Part shown: positions 6,596-13,344 of the stretch, piece by piece
How positions within the stretch are numbered: position 1 is the stretch's first letter
Layout: each line of letters opens with the position of its first letter
NCBI GenBank assembly: GCA_030592985.1
Contig: JAUVIB010000021.1
Location: 1-16,063, forward strand
DNA from: Calditrichaceae bacterium
GTDB taxonomy: Bacteria > Calditrichota > Calditrichia > Calditrichales > Calditrichaceae
DNA: 16,063 nt
Direction: 5' to 3'
Translations under genes and position numbers: made by a program
The notes under the pieces: model-generated
What the model was told of the DNA's origin: nothing
The model's input: the letters and a program-made list of their open reading frames with translations, nothing else
Database searches by the model: none

Positions 6596-7917
6596 TTACT
6601 GAGACTGTACGAAATATATTTAAGATCGCAGATCTTAGAAAAAGAATTCTCTTTACACTAATGATTCTTGCCATTGAGAGGATTGGTACCCATATCGTTA
6701 CACCGGGAATAGATACTGCTGTCTTAGCTGAAGGTTTTAAAAATCTTCAAGGAACTTTATTTGGTTTATATGATTTATTTGCCGGAGGCGCATTTAGTAA
6801 AGCTGCGATCTTTGGTTTAGGAATTATGCCCTATATAAGCGCTTCAATTATCATACAGTTGTTAGGCGCAGTTATGCCGTTCTTTCAAAAATTGCAGAAA
6901 GAAGGTGAAGAGGGTAGAAAGAAAATTATGCAATATACACGGTACGGAACTCTTGCTATTTCAGCAATGCAGTCATACGGTGTTGCCATATTTTTACAAA
7001 GTATACAAATTGCGGATGGAAGATTAGCTGTTCCGGATCCGGGATTTGCTTTTCAAATACTTACGATAATTACAATGACTACAGGTACGATGGTGATTAT
7101 GTGGCTTGGTGAACAAATAGACGATCGCGGTATTGGTAATGGAATTTCATTAATTATTTTTATAGGTATTATAGCAAGTCTGCCTTCTGCTTTGGGTCAG
7201 GAATATGTCGTGTTCTCCAGTGGGCAACGGGGACTGTTGTCAGAATTTATGCTTATAGCCTTAGCTTTCGGTATTATTTATGTTGTAGTACTGCTTACTC
7301 AAGGAATGAGGAAAATACCGGTACAATATGCTAAGCGTGTTGTTGGAAGAAAAGTGTATGGTGGAATGAATACGTATTTTCCGATGAAAGTTAATACAGC
7401 TGGCGTTATGCCGATCATTTTTGCTCAGGCTATTATGTTTGTCCCGACTACGGTACTTACATTTTTCCCTGAAAGTGATTTTATGATCACATTAAAAGGG
7501 TTATTTCATATGGATTCCTGGTTTTATTGGATTTTCTATGGGATTATGATCGTTTTCTTTACCTATTTTTATACAGCTATCGCTTTAAATCCGGTAGATG
7601 TTGCCGATAACTTGAAAAAACAAGGTGGCTTTATTCCAGGTGTACGTCCTGGTAAAAAGACGGCCGAATTTTTAGATAATATTTTAACAAAAATCACGTT
7701 ACCAGCTTCAATATTTTTAGCAATAATTGCCATTGTACCGGCATTTTTGGCCAAGTGGTTCAAAATACCATATAGTTTAGCGTCGTTTTATGGAGGTACC
7801 GGTTTGTTAATTATTGTTGGAGTTGCTCTTGATTTTCTGCAACAAATTGAATCTCAGTTATTTATGCGGCATTATGATGGCTTTATGAAGTCAGGTAAAA
7901 TAAGAGGAAGAAAATAA
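6592..7917 (+). CDS. secY: Protein translocase channel subunit SecY
   Basis: SecY is the pore of the SecYEG translocon in the inner membrane, exporting unfolded preproteins with SecA and inserting membrane proteins with SRP. The 441-residue product has the expected ten hydrophobic segments. SecY signatures include the plug and TM2 region (DLFAGGAFSKAAIFGLGIMP, about 61-80), the TM4-TM5 loop WLGEQIDDRGIGNGISLIIF (about 171-190) and the cytoplasmic loop RKIPVQYAKRVVGRKVYGG (about 240-258). The start overlaps the rplO stop by 4 nt. AGGAGG at 6571-6576 lies 15 nt upstream, rather far, so translation probably depends on coupling to rplO. The secretory GHL10-like protein encoded downstream would be one client. 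Confidence 0.98.
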   Translation: MITETVRNIFKIADLRKRILFTLMILAIERIGTHIVTPGIDTAVLAEGFKNLQGTLFGLYDLFAGGAFSKAAIFGLGIMPYISASIIIQLLGAVMPFFQKLQKEGEEGRKKIMQYTRYGTLAISAMQSYGVAIFLQSIQIADGRLAVPDPGFAFQILTIITMTTGTMVIMWLGEQIDDRGIGNGISLIIFIGIIASLPSALGQEYVVFSSGQRGLLSEFMLIALAFGIIYVVVLLTQGMRKIPVQYAKRVVGRKVYGGMNTYFPMKVNTAGVMPIIFAQAIMFVPTTVLTFFPESDFMITLKGLFHMDSWFYWIFYGIMIVFFTYFYTAIALNPVDVADNLKKQGGFIPGVRPGKKTAEFLDNILTKITLPASIFLAIIAIVPAFLAKWFKIPYSLASFYGGTGLLIIVGVALDFLQQIESQLFMRHYDGFMKSGKIRGRK

Positions 7918-7926
7918 TCTTCCGTC
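7904..7926 (+). promoter_or_regulatory. Hairpin at the secY-map junction
   Basis: GGAAGA (7906-7911) pairs with TCTTCC (7918-7923) around a 6-nt loop, 7912-7917. The stem can extend by two pairs (7904-7905 with 7925-7926) across a bulged G at 7924. The secY stop codon TAA (7915-7917) occupies the 3' half of the loop, the purine-rich GAGGAAG that would serve as the map ribosome binding site lies in the left arm, and the stem ends directly before the map ATG. A ribosome terminating on secY would be expected to melt it. The pairing is seen in the sequence; a role in translational coupling is inferred. It has no T-tract, so it is not a terminator. Confidence 0.4.
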
Positions 7927-8676
7927 ATGATATATATTAAGTCGCTTAAAGAAATTGAAAAAATAGAAAAAAGTAATAAGATTATTAGTGAAGTATTACA
8001 GTTCATTGAAAAAATTCTGAAACCCGGCATCGATACAAAAAGTATTAATTCAGAAATTGAAAACTTTATAGTTAATAAAAATGCAAAACCGGCATTTAAA
8101 GGATTATATGGTTTTCCTGCGGCAGCATGCATATCTATCAATGATGAAGTTGTGCATGGTATTCCAGGGAAAAGGAAATTACAGGATGGCGATATTGTCG
8201 GTATAGATGTAGGAGTGGAATTAGACGGATATTTTGGTGATGCTGCCAGGACTTTTGAGATTGGGAATGTAGCTGAAAAGGTGAAAAAACTTTGTAGAGT
8301 CACCGAAGAAAGTCTTTATTTGGCCATAGAACAGTGCGAAATAGGTAACCGGATAGGGGATATATCCTATGCTGTGCAGTCTCACGTAGAGAAATTTGGA
8401 TATTCTGTTGTGAGAGATCTGGTTGGCCATGGTGTTGGTATTAAGCCCCACGAAGAGCCACAAATACCAAATTATGGAATAAGTGGGAAGGGGCCAAAGC
8501 TAAAAGAAGGAATGGTTATTGCAATAGAACCAATGATAAATTTAGGAAGTTACCAGGTTCTAACTGCAGAAGATGGTTGGACGATATACACGAAGGATGG
8601 TTTACCTTCGGCACATTTTGAACATTCTATTGCCATATTGAAGGCGGGTCCCAGGATTTTATCAACATTAAATTAG
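7927..8676 (+). CDS. map: Type I methionine aminopeptidase
   Basis: This cytoplasmic metalloprotease removes the initiator methionine from nascent proteins with small second residues, after deformylation. The 249-residue product has the pita-bread fold signatures and all five metal ligands expected of the family: D94 (GIDVGV), D105 (GYFGDAARTF), H168 (GHGVG), E201 (IEPM) and E232 (HFEHS). The conserved substrate-binding H77 is in EVVHGIP. There is no N-terminal SH3 or zinc-finger extension, so it is the bacterial Ia form. It lies 9 nt after secY with no free Shine-Dalgarno, and a hairpin spans the junction. Placement between secY and infA without adk is seen in several phyla. Confidence 0.97.
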   Translation: MIYIKSLKEIEKIEKSNKIISEVLQFIEKILKPGIDTKSINSEIENFIVNKNAKPAFKGLYGFPAAACISINDEVVHGIPGKRKLQDGDIVGIDVGVELDGYFGDAARTFEIGNVAEKVKKLCRVTEESLYLAIEQCEIGNRIGDISYAVQSHVEKFGYSVVRDLVGHGVGIKPHEEPQIPNYGISGKGPKLKEGMVIAIEPMINLGSYQVLTAEDGWTIYTKDGLPSAHFEHSIAILKAGPRILSTLN

Positions 8677-8689
8677 TTAAAGGAATAAA

Positions 8690-8911
8690 ATGGCTAAAAA
8701 TCAAGAAGCCATAAAAGTAGACGGAATTATCAAAGAAACATTGCCAAACGCATCTTTTATTGTAACATTAGAAAATGGGCACGAAGTTTTGGCATATATT
8801 TCAGGAAAAATGCGTATGCATTTTATAAAAATATTACCTGGTGATAAAGTAAGTTTAGAGTTATCACCTTATGATTTAACACGTGGTAGAATTACTTACA
8901 GATATAAGTAG
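8690..8911 (+). CDS. infA: Translation initiation factor IF-1
   Basis: IF-1 binds the A site of the 30S subunit and assists IF-2 and IF-3 during initiation. The 73-residue product is a single S1/OB-fold domain of standard length, with the conserved stretches GIIKETLPNASF, GHEVLAYISGKMRMHFIKILPGD (split here as GHEVLAYISGKMRM and the following HFIKILPGD) and LTRGRITYRYK at the end. AAAGGA precedes the ATG by several bases. It is 13 nt after map and 18 nt before rpmJ. Identification is secure from length, motif and position. Confidence 0.97.
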   Translation: MAKNQEAIKVDGIIKETLPNASFIVTLENGHEVLAYISGKMRMHFIKILPGDKVSLELSPYDLTRGRITYRYK

Positions 8912-8929
8912 TAAACAGAGGGTATAGAG

Positions 8930-9046
8930 ATGAAAGTTCAGGCATCGGTTAAAAAAATGTGTGATGGATGTAAAATTATCCGAAGAAAAGGTGTAGTAAG
9001 AGTTATTTGTAGTAAAAATCCAAAGCATAAACAGCGTCAGGGATGA
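8930..9046 (+). CDS. rpmJ: 50S ribosomal protein L36, zinc-binding
   Basis: This 38-residue gene encodes L36, the smallest ribosomal protein, which stabilises 23S rRNA near the factor-binding region. The sequence begins MKVQASVKKMCDGCK and carries the full zinc ligand set C11, C14, C27 and H33, so this is the C+ (zinc-binding) form. Length is typical (37-38 residues). The ATG at 8930 is preceded by GAGGG at 8918-8922, and the stop TGA lies at 9044-9046. It sits between infA and rpsM, its standard place. Confidence 0.96.
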   Translation: MKVQASVKKMCDGCKIIRRKGVVRVICSKNPKHKQRQG

Positions 9047-9070
9047 TAAAGAAAATTTTAGGAGGCAATT

Positions 9071-9439
9071 TTGGCTCGTATTGCAGGTGTAGATTTACCA
9101 AGAAATAAGAGAGTTGTTATAGGGTTAACATATATTTACGGTATTGGAAGGACAACATCCGAGAAAATATGTGAAGAAGCAAATGTAGATGTTAACACCA
9201 GGGTAAATCAGCTTACTGAAGATGAAACAAGAAAAATAAGAACAATTATTCAGACTAAATATAGGGTAGAAGGTGCTCTTAAAACTGAAATTAATATGAA
9301 TATAAAGAGATTAATGGATATTAATTCAGTACGGGGTTATCGTCACCATCGTGGATTACCAGTTCATGGACAAAGAACTAAAACGAATGCTCGTACAAGA
9401 AAAGGTCGTAAAAAAATAGTTGGTAAAAAGAAAAAATAA
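9071..9439 (+). CDS. rpsM: 30S ribosomal protein S13
   Basis: S13 lies in the head of the small subunit, forms inter-subunit bridges, and its basic tail contacts P-site tRNA. The 122-residue product begins MARIAGVDLPRNKRV and contains the H2TH-type fold with YIYGIGRTTS, then the conserved block RGYRHHRGLPVHGQRTKTNA (residues 88-107) and a lysine-rich tail. The start is TTG, strongly supported by AGGAGG at 9060-9065 with a 5-nt spacer. It opens the alpha-type segment. The 24-nt gap after rpmJ leaves no room for an E. coli-like S4-binding pseudoknot leader, so any S4 feedback must act elsewhere. Confidence 0.97.
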   Translation: MARIAGVDLPRNKRVVIGLTYIYGIGRTTSEKICEEANVDVNTRVNQLTEDETRKIRTIIQTKYRVEGALKTEINMNIKRLMDINSVRGYRHHRGLPVHGQRTKTNARTRKGRKKIVGKKKK

Positions 9440-9459
9440 TAATTTAGGAGATTTAGATA

Positions 9460-9855
9460 TTGGCATCACCTAAGAAGAAACATATAAAAGCCAAGAAAAA
9501 AGAACGTGTTGAACCTCATGGTAAAGCGCATATAAAGGCTACGTTTAATAATACAATTATTTCCATTACGGATAATTATGGCAATGTAATCTCATGGGCA
9601 ACGGCAGGGAAAGTCGGATTTAAGGGATCGAGAAAAAATACTCCTTTTGCAGCACAGCTCGCTGCTGAAAATGCGACCCAAATTGCAATCGACTTAGGCT
9701 TAAAGAGTGTAGATGTAGAAGTAAAAGGACCTGGGTCAGGTAGAGAAGCAGCAATAAAATCATTACAAGCAACGGGGTTAAATATTATGTCCATCAAAGA
9801 TGTTACTCCTATTCCCCATAATGGATGTAGGCCACCAAAGAAAAGACGTGTATAA
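9460..9855 (+). CDS. rpsK: 30S ribosomal protein S11
   Basis: S11 lies in the platform of the small subunit and contacts the mRNA near the E site. The 131-residue product shows the family blocks ATFNNTIISITDNYGN, GKVGFKGSRKNTPFAAQLAA and the C-terminal TPIPHNGCRPPKKRRV. The start codon is TTG, giving MASPKKKHIK, with AGGAG at 9446-9450 and a 9-nt spacer. Gene order rpsM-rpsK-rpsD is standard. The asparagine-glycine pair in the C-terminal PHNGCRPP is the site that is isomerised to isoaspartate in E. coli S11; whether that happens here is unknown. Confidence 0.97.
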   Translation: MASPKKKHIKAKKKERVEPHGKAHIKATFNNTIISITDNYGNVISWATAGKVGFKGSRKNTPFAAQLAAENATQIAIDLGLKSVDVEVKGPGSGREAAIKSLQATGLNIMSIKDVTPIPHNGCRPPKKRRV

Positions 9856-9876
9856 AAGATAATGTGGAGTTAATAA

Positions 9877-10491
9877 ATGGCGAGATATACTGGACCAAAA
9901 GCAAAAATTGCCCGTAAGTTTGGTGAAAACATTTTTGGCAATACAAAATTTGATAAAATACTTAGCAAAAAGCCATATTCACCAGGGCAGCACGGTTTAT
10001 CAAGAAAAAAATTGAGTGATTATGCTATTCAGCTAAAAGAGAAACAAAAACTGAAATATATGTATGGTTTACTGGAAAAACAGTTCAGGCTTTATTTTAA
10101 AAAAGCTGAACGTATGAAAGGTGTTACAGGCGAGAATCTATTACAACTTTTAGAAAGCCGCCTTGATAATACGGTATTTCGTCTTGGGTTAGCCATGTCG
10201 CGCGATCAGGCAAGACAAATGGTTCTCCATAGACATATTTTGGTTAATGGCAAACTTGTTAATATTCCATCATATATTTTAAGACCAGGTGATGTTATGC
10301 AGGTTAAAGAGAAAAGTCGTAGGATGACCATGTTCCACGATGCTTTAAAAGCTGTTCGTGCTGAAAATATGTATCCATGGCTGGAACTTGACAAATCTCA
10401 ACTAAAAGGAGTATACCTTGAAAAGCCGCAAAGAGTTGATATTCCTGTCAATGTTCAGGAAAATATGATTGTAGAATTATATTCAAAGTAA
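9877..10491 (+). CDS. rpsD: 30S ribosomal protein S4, cysteine-free form
   Basis: S4 is a primary assembly protein binding the 16S rRNA five-way junction and, with S5, influences decoding fidelity. The 204-residue product begins MARYTGPKAKIARKFGENIFG, contains PYSPGQHG, and has the S4 RNA-binding domain at about residues 94-150 (SRLDNTVFRLGLAMSRDQAR, then HILVNGKLVNIPSY). No cysteine is visible, so it lacks the N-terminal zinc motif of C+ S4 proteins. This N-terminus resembles S4 of the Bacteroidota and relatives. It lies between rpsK and rpoA, its common place in the alpha operon. Confidence 0.97.
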   Translation: MARYTGPKAKIARKFGENIFGNTKFDKILSKKPYSPGQHGLSRKKLSDYAIQLKEKQKLKYMYGLLEKQFRLYFKKAERMKGVTGENLLQLLESRLDNTVFRLGLAMSRDQARQMVLHRHILVNGKLVNIPSYILRPGDVMQVKEKSRRMTMFHDALKAVRAENMYPWLELDKSQLKGVYLEKPQRVDIPVNVQENMIVELYSK

Positions 10492-10519
10492 TTTAATTTT
10501 AAAAAAATAGAAGGTGATT

Positions 10520-11506
10520 ATGAGCTCGACAAATTTACAGATGCCTGAGCGTATAGAGGTTGAAGAAGCTACTTATTCAAGTACATATGGACGTTTCTAT
10601 GTTCAGCCGCTGGAAAACGGCTTTGGGGTTACTTTAGGAAATATGTTTAGAAGGGTATTATATTCTTCACTCCAGGGAGCTGCGGTTACGGCAGTACGGT
10701 TGAACAATATTCAACATGAATTTACAACAATTGAGGGTGTTTATGAGGATGTTCCTGAAATTGTTCTTAATTTAAAACAAATACGTATAAAATTATTAAA
10801 TAAAAATCCTGGTTCAATAAAATTTACTCTTGATGGAGAAGGGAAATGGACAGGAAAAACAATTCAGGATTGTTCCAATGATTTCGAGATAATGAATCCC
10901 GATCTAAAAATTGCAACTTTAAATAAAAATGCTCATTTAGAAGTCGAATTATGGATTAATAAAGGCCGTGGCTATGTAACGGCTGAAGAGAATAAAGAGA
11001 AGGATCAACCTATTGGTGTTATACCGATTGATTCAATTTTTTCGCCAATTTTAAATGTTAAATATTCAGTTGAAAATAAGCGCGTTGGTCAAAAAACCGA
11101 TTTTGAACGTTTGATATTGGAAATTGAAACTGATAGTACTATTACACCGGATGATGCTCTTACTTTTAGTGGTAAAATTCTAAGAGACCATATTCAGTTA
11201 TTCATCAATTTTGACATAGAAACCGAAGAAGAAGAGGAAACTGAAGTAGATGAAGAAACACTTCGTATTAAAAAACTGCTAAAAATGAGTGTAGATGAGC
11301 TTGAACTATCTGTTCGTTCGCATAATTGTCTGAAAGCTGCAAATATTAAAACGATAGGTGATCTTGTTTGCAAAGAAGAACAGGAAATGCTTAAATTTAA
11401 GAATTTCGGAAGAAAATCATTAATGGAACTGGGTAAAATTCTTGAAGATCGTAGCTTAAGCTTTGGTATGAATTTGGACCAGTATCTTAAAAATGATGAA
11501 AAATAA
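10520..11506 (+). CDS. rpoA: RNA polymerase alpha subunit
   Basis: Alpha nucleates assembly of core RNA polymerase as a dimer, and its C-terminal domain binds UP elements and activators. The start chosen, ATG at 10520, follows AAGGTGAT, which aligns well with the 3' part of the Shine-Dalgarno consensus; an in-frame GTG lies two codons upstream. The 328-residue product has the N-terminal dimerisation domain (NGFGVTLGNMFRRVLYSS, about residues 33-50), an acidic linker at about 233-247, and a C-terminal domain at about 257-320. The motif VRSHNCLKAANI carries the arginine (R266) equivalent to DNA-contacting R265 in E. coli. It lies between rpsD and rplQ. Confidence 0.97.
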   Translation: MSSTNLQMPERIEVEEATYSSTYGRFYVQPLENGFGVTLGNMFRRVLYSSLQGAAVTAVRLNNIQHEFTTIEGVYEDVPEIVLNLKQIRIKLLNKNPGSIKFTLDGEGKWTGKTIQDCSNDFEIMNPDLKIATLNKNAHLEVELWINKGRGYVTAEENKEKDQPIGVIPIDSIFSPILNVKYSVENKRVGQKTDFERLILEIETDSTITPDDALTFSGKILRDHIQLFINFDIETEEEEETEVDEETLRIKKLLKMSVDELELSVRSHNCLKAANIKTIGDLVCKEEQEMLKFKNFGRKSLMELGKILEDRSLSFGMNLDQYLKNDEK

Positions 11507-11529
11507 CCATATTAAGGGAAGAATAAATA

Positions 11530-12111
11530 ATGCGACATCTAAAAAAGGGTAACCATTTAGGAAGAACAGCAAGTCATAAAAAAGCTCTAATGAGAAATAT
11601 GGCTGCCCAGGTTATTGAGCATAAAGAAATAAAAACGACCTTGGCCAAAGCAAAAGAATTAAGGAAATATGTAGAAAGATTAATAACTTATGGCAAAGGA
11701 GCATCAGTACATCATCGACGACTAGCTTTTAAGTTTTTGCAGAATAAAGAAGCGGTTACAACATTATTTGAAGAAATTGCCCCTACTTACGAAGAACGTA
11801 ATGGTGGGTATACCAGAATTATTAAATTAGGCAATAGAAAAGGTGATAATGCCGAAATTTCCATATTTCAATTGGTTGGTTTTGAAACTTTAGCTGAAGA
11901 GAAAAAGCAAATAGAGAAAAAAACTAAAACTTCTAAAAAGGTCGAAGATGTAAATATAGAAAAAGCCGCAGATGATAATAAAGAAGATATAGAAGACGTT
12001 ATTGACGAAAAAACAAAAGAAACTAAAGAAACAGAAGAAATAAAGACAGATAAGCAGGTGATTGAAAAAAAAGTCTCTGAATTAGAATCAGAAGATAATC
12101 CTAAAGAATAA
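11530..12111 (+). CDS. rplQ: 50S ribosomal protein L17 with charged C-terminal extension
   Basis: L17 lies near the base of the large subunit by the tunnel exit. Residues 1-118 are a normal L17: MRHLKKGNHLGRTASHKKAL at the start, then GGYTRIIKLGNRKGDNAEI and the closing strand SIFQLVGF. About 75 more residues (119-193) consist mainly of lysine, glutamate, aspartate and threonine with no hydrophobic core, and are probably disordered or helical. Family members usually end around 115-130 residues, though extended forms occur in Bacteroidota and relatives. The gene closes the ribosomal cluster and is followed by an intrinsic terminator. The extension is in frame with no sign of a frameshift. Confidence 0.96.
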   Translation: MRHLKKGNHLGRTASHKKALMRNMAAQVIEHKEIKTTLAKAKELRKYVERLITYGKGASVHHRRLAFKFLQNKEAVTTLFEEIAPTYEERNGGYTRIIKLGNRKGDNAEISIFQLVGFETLAEEKKQIEKKTKTSKKVEDVNIEKAADDNKEDIEDVIDEKTKETKETEEIKTDKQVIEKKVSELESEDNPKE

Positions 12112-12141
12112 TAATTTACATTGTGTTAATTAGAATTAATT

Positions 12142-12182
12142 AAGAGCCATTCTTTTTTGTAAAGGAATGGCTCTTTTGTTTA
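12142..12182 (+). terminator. Intrinsic terminator after rplQ
   Basis: AAGAGCCATTC (12142-12152) pairs perfectly with GAATGGCTCTT (12165-12175). Four further pairs, one of them G-T, extend the stem to about 15 bp around a 4-nt loop at 12157-12160. The stem runs straight into TTTTGTTT (12174-12181). It starts 31 nt after the rplQ stop and should end the long ribosomal protein transcript. It is the only convincing terminator I could find in the window. Confidence 0.9.
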
Positions 12183-12207
12183 TATATAGTTAAAGTTTAA
12201 ATATGCC

Positions 12208-12236
12208 TTGCATTAGATTCTTGTTTATTATATATT
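12208..12236 (+). promoter_or_regulatory. Possible sigma-70-type promoter for the downstream gene run
   Basis: TTGCAT (12208-12213) and TATATT (12231-12236) are separated by 17 nt and lie between the rplQ terminator and the GHL10-like gene. The -10 matches five of six consensus bases, while the -35 matches only its TTG. The region is very AT-rich, so chance matches are expected; a perfect TATAAT at 12252-12257 lacks a -35 at the right distance. A promoter in this 158-nt gap is likely because a terminator precedes it, but its exact position is uncertain. Confidence 0.28.
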
Positions 12237-12269
12237 TAACTATATTAAAAATATAATATTAGAGCTCCA

Positions 12270-13343
12270 ATGAGTCACAAAATAGTACTGGTTATAATTT
12301 TTTTTTTAGTTGTTATTTCCAGCTCAATTTTTGCAGCCGACAAACACGGTCTCTGGGTTGTCAGGTATGCTTTAAAAAATAATAATGTCAAAGAAATTAT
12401 TTCCAAATCACGATCATTAGGCATTACAGATCTTTATGTACAGGTATGGGCATTAAGTAAAAGTTTTCATAAAGATAAGGAATATTTTAAAACCCTTATC
12501 AATGAAGCCCATAACAACAACATAAAAGTCCATGCTTGGATAAATGTTTTGTATGTTTGGTCCGGCAATGATAAACTGAAAATTGAGGAAAAATCATTAA
12601 AATCTGTTCTGAGAAAACACAATACGATTCCAAAGTATAAAGAACTTAAATCAAAAGGTATTGAAGGACACTATATTCACCCATTTGATCAGTCTAATCT
12701 TGATAATATGGCTATGATGATTGATGAGTTAATTACAGAATATCATGTGGATGGAATCCATTTAGACTATTTTCGTTATCCGGATTTTCAATATTCAATT
12801 TCTCCCACTGGACGAACCAGATTTATGTTAAAAAATTATTATGATCCTTATAAAATATTATTTCAAAATCATAATAAATTATCAAATACAAACAACTTTG
12901 TCTATAACGAATATAAGGCCTTTTTAAAAGATGAATTAACTTTGGCTCTTCAGCTATTTAAAAGTTATATTGAAAAATCGGATAAAAAAATTGAATTAAG
13001 TGTTGCTGTAAAACCAGATCCTAAAATAGCAGATACATATTATTTTCAAAATTGGCATAAATGGATTGATGAAAATATTTGTGATTATGTTATACTTATG
13101 AATTATAATGCCGATAATATAGTATTTAGGAATAATTTGTATAAATCCAAGGAACTGAATAACGATAAAAAAATAGTAATTGGAATTGCAACCTATAATC
13201 AAAAGTGGACATCCTTTATAGAAAAATATAAAATTGTTTTAAAGTCCAATTTTGCAGGAACTTCAATCTTTTCGTATAATTATTTAAGTGAAAATAAAAA
13301 TTTTTATAATAATATTAAGATAAATATTGGCTTAAGTGAGTAA
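12270..13343 (+). CDS. Secreted GHL10-type (family 10) glycoside-hydrolase-like protein
   Basis: The 357-residue product has a signal peptide: lysine near the start, a hydrophobic core at about residues 5-17, and probable cleavage after A22 or A23. There is no lipobox cysteine, so it should be released into the periplasm or beyond. The rest looks like a TIM-barrel protein of the GHL10 family (PF02638): VHAWINVLYVW (87-97), the hallmark DGIHLDYFRYP (161-171), NWHKWIDENICDYVILMNY (261-279) and a final-strand-like GTSIFSYNYL. A characterised relative, E. coli DigH (YddW), cuts denuded peptidoglycan glycan strands; whether this protein shares that substrate is unknown. Codons 10-13 contain a run of 10 T. 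No strong Shine-Dalgarno precedes the ATG (GAG at 12262-12264). hutU follows after 1 nt. Confidence 0.85.
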   Translation: MSHKIVLVIIFFLVVISSSIFAADKHGLWVVRYALKNNNVKEIISKSRSLGITDLYVQVWALSKSFHKDKEYFKTLINEAHNNNIKVHAWINVLYVWSGNDKLKIEEKSLKSVLRKHNTIPKYKELKSKGIEGHYIHPFDQSNLDNMAMMIDELITEYHVDGIHLDYFRYPDFQYSISPTGRTRFMLKNYYDPYKILFQNHNKLSNTNNFVYNEYKAFLKDELTLALQLFKSYIEKSDKKIELSVAVKPDPKIADTYYFQNWHKWIDENICDYVILMNYNADNIVFRNNLYKSKELNNDKKIVIGIATYNQKWTSFIEKYKIVLKSNFAGTSIFSYNYLSENKNFYNNIKINIGLSE

Positions 13344-13344
13344 C

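Noticed and set aside
7872..8303. 143-codon open frame on the minus strand opposite the start of map
   Set aside because: The map protein is full-length with all metal ligands on the + strand; the antisense frame has no ribosome binding site or recognisable product.
9047..9070. Search for an S4-binding pseudoknot leader before rpsM, as in E. coli
   Set aside because: The gap is only 24 nt and consists of an AT-rich stretch plus the Shine-Dalgarno; there is no room for the known structure.
12121..12141. AT-rich imperfect palindrome (TTAATTAGAATTAATTAA) before the terminator
   Set aside because: It is short, entirely AT-rich and probably fortuitous; the GC-containing hairpin immediately after it explains termination.
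12252..12257. Perfect TATAAT just upstream of the GHL10-like gene as a -10 element
   Set aside because: No acceptable -35 lies 16-18 nt upstream, and transcription would begin almost at the start codon. The surrounding sequence is so AT-rich that the match is likely chance.
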